64,000 nt of DNA from an uncultured Mediterraneibacter sp. (lineage in GTDB: Bacteria > Bacillota > Clostridia > Lachnospirales > Lachnospiraceae). Within the stretch, counting starts at the first letter, position 1; every line of letters begins with the position of its first letter. Below the pieces are notes generated by a model, which saw only the letters and a program-made list of their open reading frames with translations, made no database searches and was not told the DNA's origin. A program made the translations under genes and the position numbers. Shown piece by piece: positions 62,879 to 64,000 of the stretch. The stretch is from positions 18,309 through 82,308 of the forward strand of contig CALWFV010000009.1 in NCBI GenBank assembly GCA_944377745.1. The letters run 5' to 3'.

Positions 62879-63080
62879 TCTTCGGGGTCGGGTGCAATTC
62901 CCAACCGGCGGTATAGTCCGCGACCCGCTGATCAAGCGGCTGAACCGGTGACTCATAAGAGAGAATTCCGGTACCGACAGTAAAGTCTGGATGAGAGAAG
63001 AAATTCGCTTTTTATTGAAGAGAATTCAATAATGAATGTCATGAACACATATCGCCCCGAGCCAGTGGTTCGGGGTTTTT
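62879..63080 (+). promoter_or_regulatory. FMN riboswitch (RFN element) with terminator
   Basis: The aptamer (62879-63002) shows the full RFN set: ATCTTCGGGG, CAATTCCCAACCGGCGGTAT, GACCCGC, CCGGT with ATTCCGGT, ACCGACAGTAAAGTCTGGAT and GAGAGAAGA. Downstream, CCCCGA (63055-63060) pairs with TCGGGG (63070-63075), followed by TTTTT, an intrinsic terminator used when FMN is bound. It controls the riboflavin importer that follows. Confidence 0.95.
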
Positions 63081-63224
63081 CTATGTTCGAAGTGGCGGGA
63101 TTTCCTGGAAGATTTCCTTTTTTCAGTTTATTGCCTGCGTATTAACCGCAGAGCTTATCAGCATTTCTGCTCCATGGATTTTCTGGTCCGGAGAGCGGAG
63201 GAAAAGAAAAAGGAGAGATGGAAA

Positions 63225-63851
63225 ATGAGTACAGAAACAAAAACAGCAGTTCATTCGGAGCCGAGACTGGGCGTAAAGGCCCTCGTAAAAATAGGAATGC
63301 TCGCCGCAGTGGCGATCATCCTGATGCTTTTCGAGATTCCCCTTCCGTTTGCACCGTCATTCTATGAGATCGACTTCAGTGAGGTCCCGGTTCTTGTCGG
63401 ATGCTTCGCTATGGGACCTTTTGCAGGGGCTCTGATTGAATTTGTGAAGATTCTTCTGAATTTTGTGGTAACAGGGACAGACACTGCCGGCGTCGGTGAG
63501 ATCGCCAACTTTATCATCGGGTGTTCACTTTGTGTTCCGGCCGGTCTGATCTACCGCCGCAACAGAACGAGAACGAACGCGCTGATCGGTATGGTGGTCG
63601 GCACAGTGACCATGACAGTGATCGGATGTTTTATCAATGCATTTGTACTCCTTCCGACCTATGCTGTGGCGTTCGGCATGCCGATCGATGCACTGGTGAG
63701 TATGGGAACAGCGGTGAACTCACATATTACAAATCTGTTCACATTTGTGATGTTTGCTGTTGCGCCGTTCAATCTTCTCAAAGGAGCACTTGTTTCAGTT
63801 ATAGTATTTCTGATCTATAAGAAGATCAGTCCGGTATTCAGAATGCACTGA
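63225..63851 (+). CDS. ribU: Riboflavin transporter S component RibU
   Basis: The protein is 208 residues with about six membrane segments. The family motif IPLPFAPSFYEIDFSEVPVL is clear, and GALIEFVKILLN and GEIANFIIGCSL follow. It is the riboflavin-binding subunit of an ECF importer and is regulated by the FMN riboswitch directly upstream, which supports the assignment. The start at 63225 is used (AAGGAGAGATGG in front); the longer frame from 63174 has no good ribosome binding site. The shared ECF energising module is elsewhere. Confidence 0.95.
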   Translation: MSTETKTAVHSEPRLGVKALVKIGMLAAVAIILMLFEIPLPFAPSFYEIDFSEVPVLVGCFAMGPFAGALIEFVKILLNFVVTGTDTAGVGEIANFIIGCSLCVPAGLIYRRNRTRTNALIGMVVGTVTMTVIGCFINAFVLLPTYAVAFGMPIDALVSMGTAVNSHITNLFTFVMFAVAPFNLLKGALVSVIVFLIYKKISPVFRMH

Positions 63852-63890
63852 TTTACCCGAAAAAAAGCAGATAATACGGAAAAATTATGC

Positions 63891-63924
63891 AAAAAGCAGG
63901 TTCTTAAGTGAATCTGCTTTTTAC
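63891..63924 (+). terminator. Terminator of ribU
   Basis: AAAAGCAGGTTC pairs with GAATCTGCTTTT, with TTAAGT as loop. It ends at the suspected intron boundary. Confidence 0.8.
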
Positions 63925-63926
63925 TT

Positions 63927-64000
63927 GTTCGCCCGCCATGGGCGGGCTCTAACGGGTGAAAGTCCCGAGTGCGCGTAGGCAACGACGAAGCACATAGCGG
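63927..64000 (+). mobile_element. Probable 5' end of a group II intron (cut by window edge)
   Basis: Directly after the ribU terminator the sequence becomes an RNA-like block: a GCCCGCC/GGCGGGC hairpin (63931-63947), then CTCTAACGGGTGAAAGTCCC and GAGTGCGCGTAGGCAACGACG, phrases typical of domain I of bacterial group II introns. Insertion just behind a terminator hairpin is the known habit of class C introns. The 5' border is a guess (GTTCG rather than GTGCG), and the reverse transcriptase would lie beyond the window. Confidence 0.6.

Overview
The window looks like chromosomal DNA of a gut-type Clostridia bacterium, most likely a member of the Lachnospiraceae. The reasons are moderate GC, strong AGGAGG ribosome binding sites, many consensus sigma-A promoters, YesN/YesM-type regulators, several ABC sugar importers without their own ATPase, an Asn-rich small protein, and ECF S-components for biotin and riboflavin. 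This assignment is an inference from gene content; no species can be named from the sequence alone.

Layout. 1-5.4 kb holds the end of an Ig-like surface protein, a small Asn/Ser-rich protein, and a housekeeping run (rRNA methyltransferase, RdgB-type pyrophosphatase, YfcE-type phosphodiesterase). 5.5-6.3 kb is a seven-tRNA operon with a perfect promoter and a terminator. An IS110-family element follows, including a probable bridge-RNA region. 8.2-10 kb has an FGGY sugar kinase and an HPr-like protein. 10-18.8 kb is a two-component system divergent from an unusual operon (propeller/solute-binding lipoprotein, two MalF/MalG-like permeases, a membrane fusion protein, a MacB-like membrane protein), with a long interrupted palindrome in the shared promoter region. 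18.9-19.6 kb is an MNT/HEPN toxin-antitoxin pair, followed by a convergent MATE pump with an attenuator-like leader.

21.4-27.3 kb is a LacI-controlled beta-glucoside PTS operon with an apiosidase-like (DUF4038) and a GH1 phospho-glycosidase. 27.4-28.2 kb is mntP under a yybP-ykoY manganese riboswitch. Then come a second two-component system, an AGCS amino-acid symporter, hisH-hisF, ung, a tRNA-Gly, a MacB-type ABC system with an exported CARDB-like partner, and a YtrA/GntR-controlled ABC operon with a lipoprotein.

41-54 kb carries an RluA-type pseudouridine synthase, a sugar ABC importer without ATPase, a DUF89 protein, a YesN-YesM system with a membrane-tethered solute-binding protein, and tex. 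bioY follows with a BirA-type operator. 54.7-56.8 kb is a three-gene module (DUF5685, DnaJ-like, membrane protein). 57-62.2 kb is a translationally coupled sugar operon (GPH symporter, six-hairpin glycosidase, AraC regulator). The window ends with a small AT-rich orphan ORF, an FMN riboswitch with ribU, and the probable 5' end of a group II intron.

Two palindromic repeat families are scattered between genes, one including a perfect 64-bp spacerless palindrome. The best candidates for undescribed biology are the ATPase-less hybrid transport operon at 12.3-18.8 kb and the DUF5685/DnaJ/membrane module, whose DUF5685 protein carries two motifs resembling those of squalene/phytoene synthases.
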